From the NCBI GenBank assembly GCA_001695595.3, contig MBPM02000019.1:868001-932000 (forward strand): DNA of 64,000 nt, written 5' to 3'. The notes beneath the pieces are model-generated. The model saw only the letters and a list, made by a program, of their open reading frames with translations. It was not told the DNA's origin and did no database searches. Shown here piece by piece: positions 11,871-23,681 of this stretch. This DNA comes from Plasmopara viticola. Taxonomy: Eukaryota > Oomycota > Peronosporomycetes > Peronosporales > Peronosporaceae. The position numbers and the translations under genes are program-made. Positions within the stretch are counted from its first letter, which is position 1, and every line of letters begins with the position of its first letter.

Positions 11871-13216
11871 TACCAATATTAAAAAAATATATACCTATAG
11901 TTTTTAATAAATAGTTTTTTTTTTAACTTATACATGAGATCGTAATTGATCTATTTTTTAATCAAGTTAAATCCTTCAATGGAACTGCTTTAACAACAAA
12001 GGGCATAAATCCTAAGTAGTGTTTCAAGCAATGGTATGACGCTACCCTGTTCTATCGCATTTCGTGACTTTAGTAAAGTCGATGTGCGAGTAGAGAGGTA
12101 CCATTGGTACGAGCTCGCCTAGCTAACAGACCGTCCCGATTGTTGCGGCTTCAACTTGTGGTATGCAGCGCCAAGCTCCCGCGAGACCCTCTTCCAGCTC
12201 AGCAACTCTAGATTTAAGGATGAACTTTACTTATGGCTTTCACAACTTTGACCTTGTCAGCAGGAAGCGTAGCTTGACGTCCAAATAGTTCTGTCAAAGT
12301 GTGGTCTAAACATTCAAGAATTTTCATTGTGATAATGTTCCTTCAGCATTACAAAAGGCAAGATTTGACCTCGACGACAACGCATCGTGACAGTAGAGCT
12401 TACTCTCGATATCGACGAAGGAGGAAGAGGACGATATCGTGGCGTCAAGCGACACACTAAGTGTTCTTTGCTCTAATATCGCTTGCGATCGGCGATTGTG
12501 AATGTAATTGACGGGCCGGCAGATCGTAGGACGGATCTGTGGCCGTACAGCATCTCGGTAATAAAATAACTTAAATAGAATATATAAATAATAAAAGATA
12601 AAGAGATATTAATCTACTTGCAAAAGAGAATGTCCTCGACTGTCATGATATAGGCACCGCGCCGCCGAAAATCCCAGGTCTTGTTTGGTCAATTCGTGGA
12701 TCTGAAGCAAGAAGATGCAAAAAAAAACTGCAAGCAAGCGGCATGGCTCGCGCCCCTCGAGGCAGTAGTTGTGACACTCCGTAACCAGAATTTAATGTCG
12801 GCCCATTTCATGTCCAGCCTACGGTAAATACGGCATTAACGCCCCACGTTTACTTGGCTCCAATTATAGTACGGCTTAATAAATCACTGAATATTTAAAC
12901 AATCTCTTAGATTTCAAGCGTATGCACCAAGCTGTTTGTGCAGCTCCATAAAATGATTTTGATGAAGCATGAGCAATTTAGTTTATTAAGTCTGCAGTAA
13001 ACGCAGCATTAGGAGGAATTTATTGCACCAATTTAAGTTTTGAGTATTTCTTTGAGGTCTTTTTGTTTGAACAGCCTCTCCAATCATATTATCTTGGCGC
13101 TCATACAATCATCGCATGAGACACTATGTCTCTTAGACACAAAGTCTCGGGCTTGAAAACTTGTATATGTAGGACACAAAGTTTCTGACTTGCTTATGCA
13201 TTAAAGAGAGCTAGTT
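11871..13216. other. Gene-free stretch, possible Gypsy LTR material
   Basis: AT-rich at first, then (about 12050-12660) a GC-richer part that ends in an AT-rich block with TATAAATAATAAAAG (near 12582). This block resembles the promoter segment of an oomycete Gypsy LTR by style. I cannot find its partner LTR or a primer-binding site, so it is only a suggestion. Confidence 0.3.
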
Positions 13217-13474
13217 TCAACAATATTCGGCTGTATTTTTCTCGCCCAGAGCGTTAGCAAAGTGTGTTGGCACTAAGGGAATACAAAAGGGGGCTAAACC
13301 ATTTGAAAGCGGTGTAAAATAAGTTGAGGCGCGAGCAATGTTGTTTAATGCAAACTCTATTAGGGGTAGCATAGTGCTCCAATACTCTGGTGCACCCACG
13401 TGCACGCTGCACAGCACGTAATGAACAACATGGCTCACCCATTCTATCTTTATACCGGCTTGGAGATGGTTCAT
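13217..13474 (-). pseudogene. Ty3/Gypsy integrase fragment
   Basis: The frame contains APEYWSTMLPLIEFALNN followed by ARASTYFTPLSNG, matching the Gypsy integrase core WxxxLPLxEFAxNNSxHASTGxTPFxxNG. Only this short part of the core remains, without the DDE residues upstream. It is an isolated scrap on the minus strand. Confidence 0.75.
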
Positions 13475-16400
13475 TGTGCGCGCGTTCGACCCCCTTTAAC
13501 GCAGCTCCAATATGAGCCCGTCAATTAGAAATCTGGATTTGAGACAACTGACAATGGCATATAATGACACTGTCAAGAAATAGCGTTGCTGTTTTGACAT
13601 GCCCAATACAGCCGTCTAAAGATCCATTTTGCTTGAATGGTCATTGAAACCGCAATGACAAGGTATGCAGTCGAGATTAAATACAAATTTCATAAAAATC
13701 GACCGTTAACATCATAATTAAATACGCAAGTTTGCCAGTGATACAGCCGCATACAACAAGGATTCAACTCGTTTGCTCGAAGGATATTTTATGTAGTAGC
13801 ACTCTAGCACTCTGGATTATTATTCTGTTTCAGATGTAAACATTTTACCATTACCAGACTTAGTTGTATGTATGCACAATAGCAAAATTCACCAGGGTAG
13901 AACGTCGTTTTAAGTCACGACCGCCGTGCGTTGTGCGACTATAAGGGCCAATGTTATATATGGTGGCTAAGTATTTTCTTTTTAAGTCTTCAACACTCGC
14001 ATCTGACAGTCTAACATCGCCTGCGCTACCACTTCCACGGCATATGCCAATTACGATCAATGGTATAGTACTCTCTCGCATCGATTAAGTCAAGTGTGTT
14101 GTACACTATTCATCCAGTCGATCCTTTTCTTTGCTTGAGCCATTTCGCCACAAGCCGTCTCTAGTGAGAACAGATGACATAAAGAAGATTTTTTTAAAGT
14201 AAATGGCAAATATCGTACGGTACCGGTAGTATTCTAATACCCAAATACGAATTATATACACTTTTGCAGCTCATTCGTCTATGCCAGGGTCCTGGTAGCA
14301 TGTAGCTTATTATAAGATAAGCCACTTGACAATTGGTTAAGCATGTCAGCGTAAATTTGAAAGACGAACTTTTTCGAGCACGTGCTTCGCATAAAACATT
14401 TTTCACGTATTTTTTTGTAAATGTCACTGTTGTATAAAGCAGAATTTAATTGCTAAAACCAAATCGAAAGTGTTGCGTCGATTAGTCACTCCGAAGGCGG
14501 GTCTCTGAAGACTCTATTTGTTGTCTTTTTGCAAAGTGACAAATACTTAGGTCCTTGGTCTCTAATGCTACCTCCAAGCTTATTATTTATATTTCTATCC
14601 AAGCTCCTCGGATGAAATAATAATTTCGAAAGGGATGATGCACTTTTCGCGCAGTGCCTTTATGTGTTTTTCATCGAACGACAATGAAGAGCCGACCTCT
14701 TCTCTTGGTTCAGTCATGGCAGCTTTGAATGTCGACGGCTCTTTGACATAGGCATTATGTCCAACTTTAGCAGAGCATTTACGACAAATATAGGCTATAA
14801 GCGTACCTTACTTTCAATTGGTATAAAGCCGAGCGCTTTTGTCGTACAGATATGTCCAATCGCGACTTTCTTCGTCCAAGATAGTATACCCTGCACTTTT
14901 CGGTGAGGCTCTCGCATCGCTGACTCATCGCTATAAAGGACGACAGTCTCGAAAAGTATTTAGATATCTCCTATCACGATCGCTATTCAACACGCTTTAA
15001 TGTACACATTGACGTTCGTCATAGAGCTGTGCTTATTAAACTCTTGTTGAGAGAACATTACGCTTTACATATACAAGATATGCAGCGCCCCGGATGCCTT
15101 GACCTTGGACCGGCTATATCAAACATAACTCAATTCAGATGCTAATCACGACGAGCGTCTCGCAGAGGCTTACGTGGCAAACAATTCATTAGCATCACAA
15201 ACTTTGTGACAATTTAATCCGAGCAACGGAATATCAAATGCAAAATCTGGTGAACATTTTCTGAAAGCGACGAAGTATAGTGGAACACCTACTTAATATT
15301 TTAATCAACCCAATAGATTAACTCAGATGATCTACCGGAATTTTAGGTATCTGCTCAGCATCCATTTAATTGTCTTTAGTAAAGTAATTTTGTTGCACGA
15401 ATCGAGTATCTTCAAAAAGGTATATAGAATTGTTCTCACAAACCATTATACGATATTCGAATGAATTGATTATTGCTATCAACTGGGCGACTAATTAGAA
15501 ATTCAAGCCCCACTTTCGCAAACAATGATATCGGAACGTTTAAATATTAAAATAAACTAATCCATGTTAGCAAATAACCATAAATCTATGGTTGTTTTTC
15601 GCGACATTCAATTGATTACCCAATGAAGATACGCAGCTCATATAAGTTGGTTTTTCGCGGAATACTTGCACACCATTAACTCCGATAGTAGGACGCGACC
15701 ATTCTTGCAATCAGTGATAGACGCCATCAGCTACCCAAGTCACACTTCTTTGAAAACCATGCCTTTCTTGCTTGCAGGCTAGAAAGTAAAACGCTGCTGA
15801 ATCTTAAGCTCGTCGGATGGAGTTCGTTAAACATTTTTCATGTAGTCCGAAAGCACTTAACTGAAGTGGCTTCACGGGTGAGTGCTCACAGCTTCATAAC
15901 GGAGAGTGCAAACATTACGTGCGCTTAATCATTTGTGACCAAGTGGTCCATTTCCACTTGAAAATGCTCAAGGTTTTCTTTCCTTCAAAGGTAGATACCA
16001 TACTCTTTACCGACTTAGACCTCAAAGATACATCTGTCTACGTTTTGCTGCTTGAGTCTTCGAGCATAGGCTTTGTCCATAGATCTTTAGCACCGCGACA
16101 CATTCGGTAGTTTGGCAGCACGATAGACCACAAAAGCTGCCCTCCCAGGCCATCAAAGCCAGTAAGTTTTGCGACTTCTAGTCCGAAGGATGCGGTTTTG
16201 CGACGTCTAGGTACTTAATCTATCCACGTGGGTAGAGCATACTTTACAAACAAGTGCTACTCGGTGTGACAGGATCGCAAGAGGCGTGCAGGAAGAAAAA
16301 AGTTTTCTGGTGAATTACCGCGAGATCGTTTAAAGACAGCTAACTCAATGCAATGTTTATTTCTTATTTACTTCTTTCTATGCGCTAAATGCATCTGCAA

Positions 16401-16720
16401 TAAATCCAGGGACTACGTTTTCTCATAACTACTTCAATTAGTAGACCGGAGTGATATCGGCGAGCGTTCGGCGTATTTGTACCGGTAAGTCGCATATGGC
16501 ACTTGGACAGGTAAGCTTACGCAATCTATGTACCAAATATAAGGTTATGAACCGATTATTTACGATGCTATAAGTTGTGTTTGCTGCGTACGGTTTGTAT
16601 GAACAATTTTTACTATATGTTTGCGGCTATGTAAAATAAAATTACTTGGAGAACAAATTTCTCAACTCAATTCTTATTAGCGCATTAAGGAGTACTTACT
16701 CCTGGTACAAGAGATCCTAC
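13475..16720. other. Long gene-free stretch
   Basis: No frame longer than about 80 codons, no recognisable protein motif on either strand, and no repeat pair that I could detect by eye. Composition is mixed and AT-leaning. Probably decayed intergenic or transposon DNA. Confidence 0.5.
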
Positions 16721-16763
16721 AACCGCAACTCTTCATGCACTAAAACACCGCCAACTTTTTTTT

Positions 16764-17576
16764 TTACGGATTCACAGTCTGGTTATGAACGTGGCGACCT
16801 TCATGGTAATTATGTTCTTCGTGCTTGTCACCCGTGAACTTCTCCTTCACGTCATGGATTTTCTCCTTTGCACGCTCCACAATAGAAGGCGAAAGAGACT
16901 TCTCAGCAACCGTAATCTGGTGGTCCAGCTTGCTCAAGCTAAAGTGATCACGAAGAATCTTCGTCACGAGCGTCTCCACAGTCTCGGAACTTCCCATGAC
17001 GTCGCCACCATTGTTATCTTTAGTTTGGAAAAGGCCCTTGTGCTCACCTTCCGTCTTGTTACCCTCACCAAACAATCCTCCCTCCCTGTCACCAGCATAA
17101 GTCTCTCCCAGAAGTCCACTTTCTGACTGGTCCTTCCCCGTGTGTTTCTTGCTTTTATCCTTGTCGTGATGTCCACCAACAGCAGCATCAATCGTGCCCT
17201 TGACGCCCATGCGCTGCCCATTCTTCTTGTCGTAATTGCGTGCCGTTAACTTCAACGACTCAATGGCCTTTGCCGTGGCGTCCATCATGTTTCGAGCAGA
17301 ATGGATCTCCGTCTTGGATGCCTCATGGTCCTTGGCAATCTTGTGGCCCACATGTTTAAGCTCCATTGCCGTGTCCTTTGCAGTGCGCATATCGCTACGC
17401 ATGTAGGACGAGGCTGTGTCAACAAAGTGGTTGCCATTACGGCGATCGTACTCGGACAGTTGCTTCTTAAGGAGCTTAAGACAGGTAGATGTATCCTCGG
17501 CAGTCTGGTTCAGTACTTGCCCCAACTTCACAAATTCCGTCTTGGTGGTGTCGCTGCGATCGCTGGATTTGCCCAT
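16764..17576 (-). CDS. 270-residue hydrophilic protein of unknown function, left-arm copy
   Basis: An intact single-exon frame with a true ATG at 17576 and TAA at 16764. I do not recognise the family. Residues 1-125 look mainly helical and coiled-coil forming (VKLGQVLNQTAEDTSTCLKL, LKKQLSEYDRR, later AIESLKLTARNYDKK). Residues 126-200 are rich in Gly, Lys, Asp, His and Glu and probably unstructured, with a GLLG/GLFGEG/GLFQ repeat-like pattern. Residues 200-250 are helical again (VETLVTKILRDHFSLSKLDH), and the tail is His-rich. No signal peptide or membrane segment is visible, so a cytosolic protein is likely. The second copy at 23682-24494 is nearly identical, which suggests selection on both or a recent duplication. 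Confidence 0.85.
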   Translation of the reverse strand: MGKSSDRSDTTKTEFVKLGQVLNQTAEDTSTCLKLLKKQLSEYDRRNGNHFVDTASSYMRSDMRTAKDTAMELKHVGHKIAKDHEASKTEIHSARNMMDATAKAIESLKLTARNYDKKNGQRMGVKGTIDAAVGGHHDKDKSKKHTGKDQSESGLLGETYAGDREGGLFGEGNKTEGEHKGLFQTKDNNGGDVMGSSETVETLVTKILRDHFSLSKLDHQITVAEKSLSPSIVERAKEKIHDVKEKFTGDKHEEHNYHEGRHVHNQTVNP

Positions 17577-17636
17577 GATAGATTCAAGATGTTATAGATT
17601 GTGTCGATGCTTGGTTTCGACTTGAGTGCTTGAGAT

Positions 17637-17653
17637 CACTTTTTGAAATGAGG
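17637..17653 (-). promoter_or_regulatory. Candidate oomycete initiator element, left-arm gene
   Basis: On the minus strand it reads CCTCATTTCAAAAAGTG, close to the oomycete initiator core (YTCATTYY) with its flanking A/T-rich part. It lies about 60 to 75 nt before the ATG and is conserved at the same place in the right arm. Matching is by eye; no transcript start is known. Confidence 0.5.
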
Positions 17654-18659
17654 TTTGTGAGGAGTCAAGCGTTGAACACGTTGGATTGACGGATTGAAGA
17701 AGGGAGCGTGCGACGATTTAAAACGAAGAATTCCACGTTTCTCAGGTCTTTTACTCGATTTATCATCAAAACCTCGCAGCAGTTGCCATGCTTGCCTATC
17801 AAATAGACCTGATGTTCTGAACATGCAATAGTTTTTCTCGACTCGCTCAGCCATCATTTTTGTAGAAGAACAATGAAATTTAAATCATTCGTAATTCATG
17901 GAAATATAACCACTTACAAGGGCGATGTGGTGGACCAAACTCTTATTTTAAAGCATTTGTTAAGAAATACTGGCATCCCCGACTTATTACTTTAAAATGA
18001 AGGTGAGGACAGCTAATCGCAGAAGCATTTCTTTTCCGCAATAGTTATTAGGTCTACAATGGCTATTAAAAACCCAGTGTGCTAGACAGAAGTAACACTA
18101 CGCGCACGGTGTATGTCAAAAATTGGCAGACATTCCTCTGAAAGTGGCATTCGTCAAATGATCTCTTAGTTGCTAAACTTTTGTGCCCAATAATTTGCAT
18201 GTGATTTTCGTTTGGCGATTCGCACTAACCTGTCCGAAAACTGCCGACTTTTTTACTGGAGAGAAAGGAAGCTGCGAAGACGAATTTCTACACTGTTGTC
18301 AACAACCAAGGAGGTAAAGCACGAAGTTGTTCTCTCGAGCCCGACGTTGTCAAGACAGTAGACTACTGTTCAAAATTCGGTCTTGCGGGACTATGGCGAT
18401 AGCCACTTGTTATTTGGCAACATTTCATAACGATAATTTAAAGCTTCCAAAACGATGGCAGCGTTGCAGCATTTCTTAAAGTGCTCGCAACGCTCGAATT
18501 TTCATTAGCGAAATTTACTGCAAATTGGTTTTGATCATAAATTTTGGCAATCGATTTTGTAATAATTCTTCCGTGTGCATTATCGTCAAAAGGCGTAAGT
18601 TTGCTAATGTCGTTCAAGACATCGATTGAAATCGCCGAACGAGGTAGGATAGACTAATA

Positions 18660-19230
18660 ATTGCAACGTATGTTATCATGGGTGGATCACACTTTTTTAT
18701 GGGCTGACAATTTCGTCAAACAAAAGAACATTATACTAGCACAGACAAAAGTGCTCGTCGTCTTCGCCCTTGATCATGTCCTCGCTAGTGTGGACTCCAG
18801 TAATTTCACTGTTGAAGTCATGGTTTTGAATTAGCCAACACCGTATGGAAAAGTATACCGCAGACAAAAATTGTGACCGTGAAGAAACGAAAGCTTTGGA
18901 TGGACAACTCGCTAAAGAGCGACTTCTTGTGACCCACAAGAATAATCGCAAACCGATCTAAATTGTAACCAACCAATGCTTGACGTCCTCTGCCTCACAG
19001 TGGACGACGATGGTGTGATGTGTACAATTGTGGATCCTTCGAACGACTTTAGCCATCGGGGATTTCTCGAATGTCATTATCTGGCTGATCGAGTGAATCA
19101 AATGATCGCAAATTAAACACATGCCAAAGGCAAGAGCAGACTATTACGATTAAAGCTTTTCATGTGGCAGGTATTACACAACTGGCCAAAGTGTACTCCA
19201 ATTACAAAATTGTTTGAAGCACTGGTGTGA
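18660..19230 (+). pseudogene. Dead copy of the first exon of the PHOSPHO-type phosphatase gene
   Basis: The plus strand reads QRMLSWVDHTFLWADNFVKQ and on through DVLCLTVDDDGVM, NDFSHRGFLECH and LHNWPKCTP. It is the inverted duplicate of the minus-strand exon at 22255-22910. The start ATG has become TTG, several stops interrupt it (for example after about 55 codons), and the homology ends before the splice donor, so the rest of the gene was never included or was lost. Confidence 0.85.
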
Positions 19231-20800
19231 CTCGTAATAAACCACTAAACAATCTTTCAGTATCCACCTCTCGCTGCACGCCGTGAACGGCGTGGCTGTA
19301 CACGCAAGGCATTTAAAGCGAGGCTTTGTCAAACACCTGTAGTGTCAGGTGTTCTTCATTAATAGATTAAACAGAAGATATCTCTGCATAATGAGTACTA
19401 AAGTTATGCCAGTAGTTGACAAGGCTAAATCACTTTCGAATGCGTTTTTTATTCATTAGTAACAATCTTGACATGCCCAGCACTGCTCTATGAGAATTGT
19501 GCATCACCGTCTTGAGATGTCAAAGCTCTCGCAGACGTGCTGCGTGTTGCAAATGACACACTGACGTCTACATTGACGTAAAGGTGGTCCGGATGCATGA
19601 AAAAGCAAGTCTTTGGATGCCTTGCCCCTAATTAAATAGGAGTCCAGTGAAGCCACCGTTGATATATATTGCTCTTCCAATAAAAAAAGAACACAATACC
19701 AGTGTTGCCTACCAAGTCTTTCGATGTACCGAATACAGAGTCCGTGCAAAAAAATATCGCCACCATTCGGTAAGCTTGTCAAAGCTATAACGAGGGTTTA
19801 GCCTTTGTACTGATGGCGTAGATAGTACGTGTCCCAGACGACACTAGCGGTCGTTCTGGATCCGACAAGTCCAGGAAAGCTCTCTTTAACACGCTTTCTT
19901 TGACTTTTCCGGTGCACGTCGAATAGCTTGGTTTCTGATTAGCAGCGCTCATCGAAGACCACGCTTGCAGCAAATTATGAGCGGTATGACTAGTTCTATG
20001 CCAGCTTAGCGTCGATACAGCATCGTTCTTTCTGTCTGCATCTTAAGACAGTATGAAAACCCAGTTTCGACTGTTCCGATCAAGATCCCCGGTTGATGGC
20101 TCTATTATAATGTGTTCTAAAGGTCCACCCAGCAGAGGGACAAAAGTGTCTCAAGACACATACGTGACAATATGTCTGAGCGCCGTAAAATCAAAAAGAA
20201 AATCTTGCTGATCAAAAGGACATTTGAACTTGAAGGTAATGATTTGATGCCACAAATTGAAAGTTACTTTTGAGACTATCAGGCGCTCGCGTTCCATTAA
20301 CGTTTACGATTAAAATTTTAGAGACCATATTTTATAAAGGAACAACTAAAGAGAAGACCCATCCAACAAACAAAAAGTTGACTCAAGTCACAAAATACTA
20401 CAACCTGAACGCTATTAAAATTTAATTAACTACGACACCACATCGGGTTCATCAAAGAAGGGTTTAGTATGATAGCAAGCTTCTTTTAACCCGTCTGTAA
20501 ATACAATAACGCGAGCAAACCAAGAACAATCAAACAAAATACACCGATCCAATATTCTATCGATGCACAAAATTAACGACAAGTAGGTACAAGCTCTTGA
20601 TCACACTAAACGTCGGGACTTCGCTCACGGCATCGGGATGGCAGACTGTCATTTATAGAACTTGGCTTGTACCCCCATGGCTTCGAGAATTTTTACCCGG
20701 CAAAAATGAATACATTATACCATTGGTCTTTCCGTTTGCAACAATTTTCGTATTGTAAAAAAGACCTTTTCAATGATCCTAGATTTGACCCCGTACCATT
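19231..20800. other. Spacer of the inverted repeat, left part; no supported gene
   Basis: Contains two small hairpins next to the arm end (CACGCCG/CGGCGTG at 19277-19294 and AACACCTG/CAGGTGTT at 19332-19353). A 92-codon minus-strand frame (19504-19782) with a CRRQCVIC cysteine pair could be a transposase tail, but the evidence is too thin to call it. Confidence 0.4.
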
Positions 20801-22910
20801 TCATGATTGGGGTGGTCCATGAAAAAAGTGTGCAAAGCAACGATAGATGTCCTCCCCAGTCCTCCAGGGAATAACTGGTGCTGCCACCATGGTTGGATGT
20901 CGATCAATTCGCGCTTTTAACCCATACGCCTTTCCATTCGCTTCATCTGCTCGTGCAAACACAAGATCATTTCTACCAAAAGAGAGTGAAGGTCAGTCTT
21001 TTCATTTGCTGAAAAATCAAGCTAGCAACGAACTTTGTTAATCGCGTGGCTGCACAAAAATCGCCCGATCCATCGCCAACGTACAAGATCGTGATGTACG
21101 GGTGCGCCTGTCGTAAACTGTCGACGATTTGACCTTTGCACATGTTTGTTGGACACCATTTACATCCGTGAGGTGCAAGATTTTCTGAATGGTACGGAGA
21201 GACACGTAGCCGCGTGCGTCCATTCTCCATTGCTTCGAATAGTGCGGGGTTTGTAATGATTTCACTGACATTTGGCAATAAATTGCGGGCCGTCAGCATA
21301 CTTTCGATATACACCGAGTTGGCATCGCTGACAATTTTGACTTGGGTGTTGTATTGCTTGGAAGCCAAACGAAGCGCATTGAGCATCTGCGATTGAATTG
21401 GGGCACGACTCACTGCATCTCGAATCATCGCGGGAGAAATCGCTGGCTTGTCTTGTGCCAATTGATTCAGCATCTCGTTCATTAGTTTGGTCCACGAACG
21501 CTCGCTCTTGCGTCGTTCGTGCAACGTGGCCAGAAGTTGAGGATAGAGCTGCGAAAAGATAAAAGTATCTGAATTTTCATCGATGAGCGACCAGTCATAG
21601 TCGAAAATGACTAACACGCTGTCGGCAGTTCGAGGATGGATTCGAGAAAGGGAGTCGGAAGGCTGAGAAAATCGATCAATGCAGCGGTAATTCTCGCGCT
21701 CGTCACGATCGTACGGATGTTTATCAAGTCTCGTGCGCTGATTCGTTCTGCTTAGCTCTTGAGCGTTGCGTAACTCCTCTTTTGTTATAATTTGAGGCCT
21801 CTTGTTGAGTAGACTGGGCTTGATTGGTATCTTAATCTGCCGTTTGCCAACTGATTGACACAAAGCAAGATGCAGCAACTGAGATTGAAAAGTATCCAAC
21901 CTTTTTTCCCTGAATGAAGCGACAAATTCGGAAAGTGTCAGGAGATCACTAAAATTGCGAGGCATTAAAGAAAGGATTGAAGAGTTGCCGGCTAATTCAG
22001 TGGATACGATACCGTTGCTTGCATCGATTTGACGACATTTTAAATCGTGTCGATCGTAAAGAGGATCAAGAGATGATAAAGCGGCGTGTTGATTGTTCCA
22101 TTGTCGGATATAGACCTTTTGCTGATCTAAAGTGGTGTTTACAAGGGTCAATCCTTGCCTCGAGCGAGCAAATTTCACTTTGTACCTAAAATACCATACA
22201 AAAATATGATCAGCAAACTACCACGTCCATTTTTTTTCAATAAGCTTCGCTCACATGGTCACTTTTAATATTGGGCATACACTTTCGACGTAGAAAAAGT
22301 GTGTGTACCGTTGGTGTGGCAGAACCTGTTGCACCACTAGTCCTTTGTACATGGTCGGGGTACACTTTGGCCACTGGTGTAGCACCATATGACCTTTTGG
22401 GTACAGCCTCGCTCGAAAGTGTCTGCTCTTGCTTTTAGCATGTGGTTGGTTTGCGATCACTTGACTCACTTGATCCGCCAGATCCTGACATTCGAGGACA
22501 CTCCGACGGCTGAAGTCGTTCCAGGTACTCACAATTATCCACATCACACCATCGTCGTCCACGGTGAGGCAGAGGACGTCAAGCATTGGTTGAATACATG
22601 TAAGAGTTTGAACCAGTTTGCAATTATTCGTGTGGGTCACAAGAAGTCGCTCTTTCGCGAGCTGTATGTCCATAGCTATCGTTTCTTCACGGTCACACTT
22701 TTTGTCTGCGGTATCTTTTTTCCATAAAGTGTTGGCCGAGTCAAAATCGTGAGCTTCAATGATGAAGTCACGGGAGTTTACACTAGCGAGGGCATGATTG
22801 AAGGCGAAGGCGACGAGCGTATGTGTCTCCTTCATTATGAAGTTATTTCGTTTGATAAAGTTGACAGCCCATAATAAAGTGTGGTCCACCCATGACAACA
22901 TACGTTGCAT
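20801..22910 (-). CDS. PHOSPHO-type HAD phosphatase with a long N-terminal extension, three exons
   Basis: Exons are 22910-22255, 22185-21034 and 20972-20801; the two introns (69 and 61 nt) are GT-AG and keep frame, giving 659 residues. The C-terminal 250 residues are a putative-phosphatase domain of the PHOSPHO1/2 HAD family, which hydrolyses phosphate esters such as phosphocholine or pyridoxal phosphate. FDYDWSLIDENSD (about 412-424) carries the nucleophile DxD, KIVSDANSVYIE is motif II, CPTNMCKG and YVGDGSGDFC (motif IV acids) follow, and the last exon supplies NDLVFARAD. The first 400 residues match nothing I know. The first intron is the least certain point: without it, the phosphatase exon would have only a GTG start. 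The alternative is two adjacent genes. Exon 1 has an inverted dead copy at 18660-19230. Confidence 0.7.
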
Positions 22911-23438
22911 GGTGCGTCTCGAACGACTTTAGCATTTGACAATAATGCGCACGGATGATTATTTACAAGATTGATTGCCAAATTTTGTGACCTGAACCCT
23001 CATTAACAGCAAAATTCGCTGAAGAAAATTCTGAGCGTTTGGGAGCGCTGCAAAAATCACACGCAAATTAGGATACCAAATTATAGCAACTAAAAGGTCA
23101 TTTAACGAATGCCACTTTAGAGGAATGTTTACCAAACTTTGACATACACCGCGAGCGTAGTGTTCCTTCTGTCTAGTACGCTGCTTTTAATTGCCATTGC
23201 GGACCTAATAACTATTGCCTATAAGAAATGCGGTTTGCTGTCCTCACATTTATCAAGTTTGGAATGCCAGTAAACCTATTTCTTAACAAATGTTTTAAAA
23301 TAAGAGTTTTGTCCACCACATCGCCCTTATATTTCCATGTATTACGAATGATTTAAATTTCATTGTTCTTCTACAAAAATGATGGCTGAGCGAGTCGAGG
23401 AAAACTATCGCATGTTCAGAATATCAGGTCTTTTGATA

Positions 23439-23472
23439 GGCAAGCATCATGCTTGCCATGCTTCAAGCATGG
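23439..23472. repeat. Double palindrome absent from the other arm
   Basis: GGCAAGCAT, C, ATGCTTGCC is directly followed by the overlapping CCATGCTT, C, AAGCATGG. The left arm has only GGCAAGCATGGCAAC at this place, so 23 nt (23448-23470) were added, all of them copies of the adjacent bases in inverted orientation. Confidence 0.88.
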
Positions 23473-23604
23473 CAACTGCTGCGAGGTTTTGATGATAAAT
23501 TGAGAAAAAGACCTGAGAAATGTGGGATTCTTCGTTCCAAATCGTCGCACGCTCCCTTCTTCAATCCGTCAATCCAACGTGTTCAATGCTTGACTCCTCA
23601 CAAA

Positions 23605-23620
23605 CCTCATTCCAAAACGT
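23605..23620 (+). promoter_or_regulatory. Candidate oomycete initiator element, right-arm gene
   Basis: CCTCATTCCAAAACGT lies 62 to 77 nt before the ATG at 23682, matching the initiator-like sequence in the other arm. Called by pattern only. Confidence 0.5.
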
Positions 23621-23681
23621 GATCTTAAGCACTAAAGTCAAAACCAAGCATTGACACAATCTGTAACATCTTAAATCTATC

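Larger units (their letters stand above)
16720..19230. repeat. Left arm of a large inverted repeat
   Basis: This arm is the reverse complement of 22335-24531. It holds the 270-residue protein gene, its promoter, the intergenic part and a dead copy of the first exon of the phosphatase gene. The two protein genes differ at about nine of 270 residues; the intergenic and pseudogene parts are more diverged. The left arm carries about 270 bp (roughly 18209-18478) that the right arm lacks. Ends were placed by eye and may be off by tens of bases. Confidence 0.9.

Noticed and set aside
19504..19782. Transposase C-terminal tail (Cys-x2-Cys) on the minus strand
   Set aside because: One cysteine pair and a short frame are too little to assign a transposase family.
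22389..22727. 112-codon plus-strand frame
   Set aside because: Antisense shadow of the phosphatase first exon.
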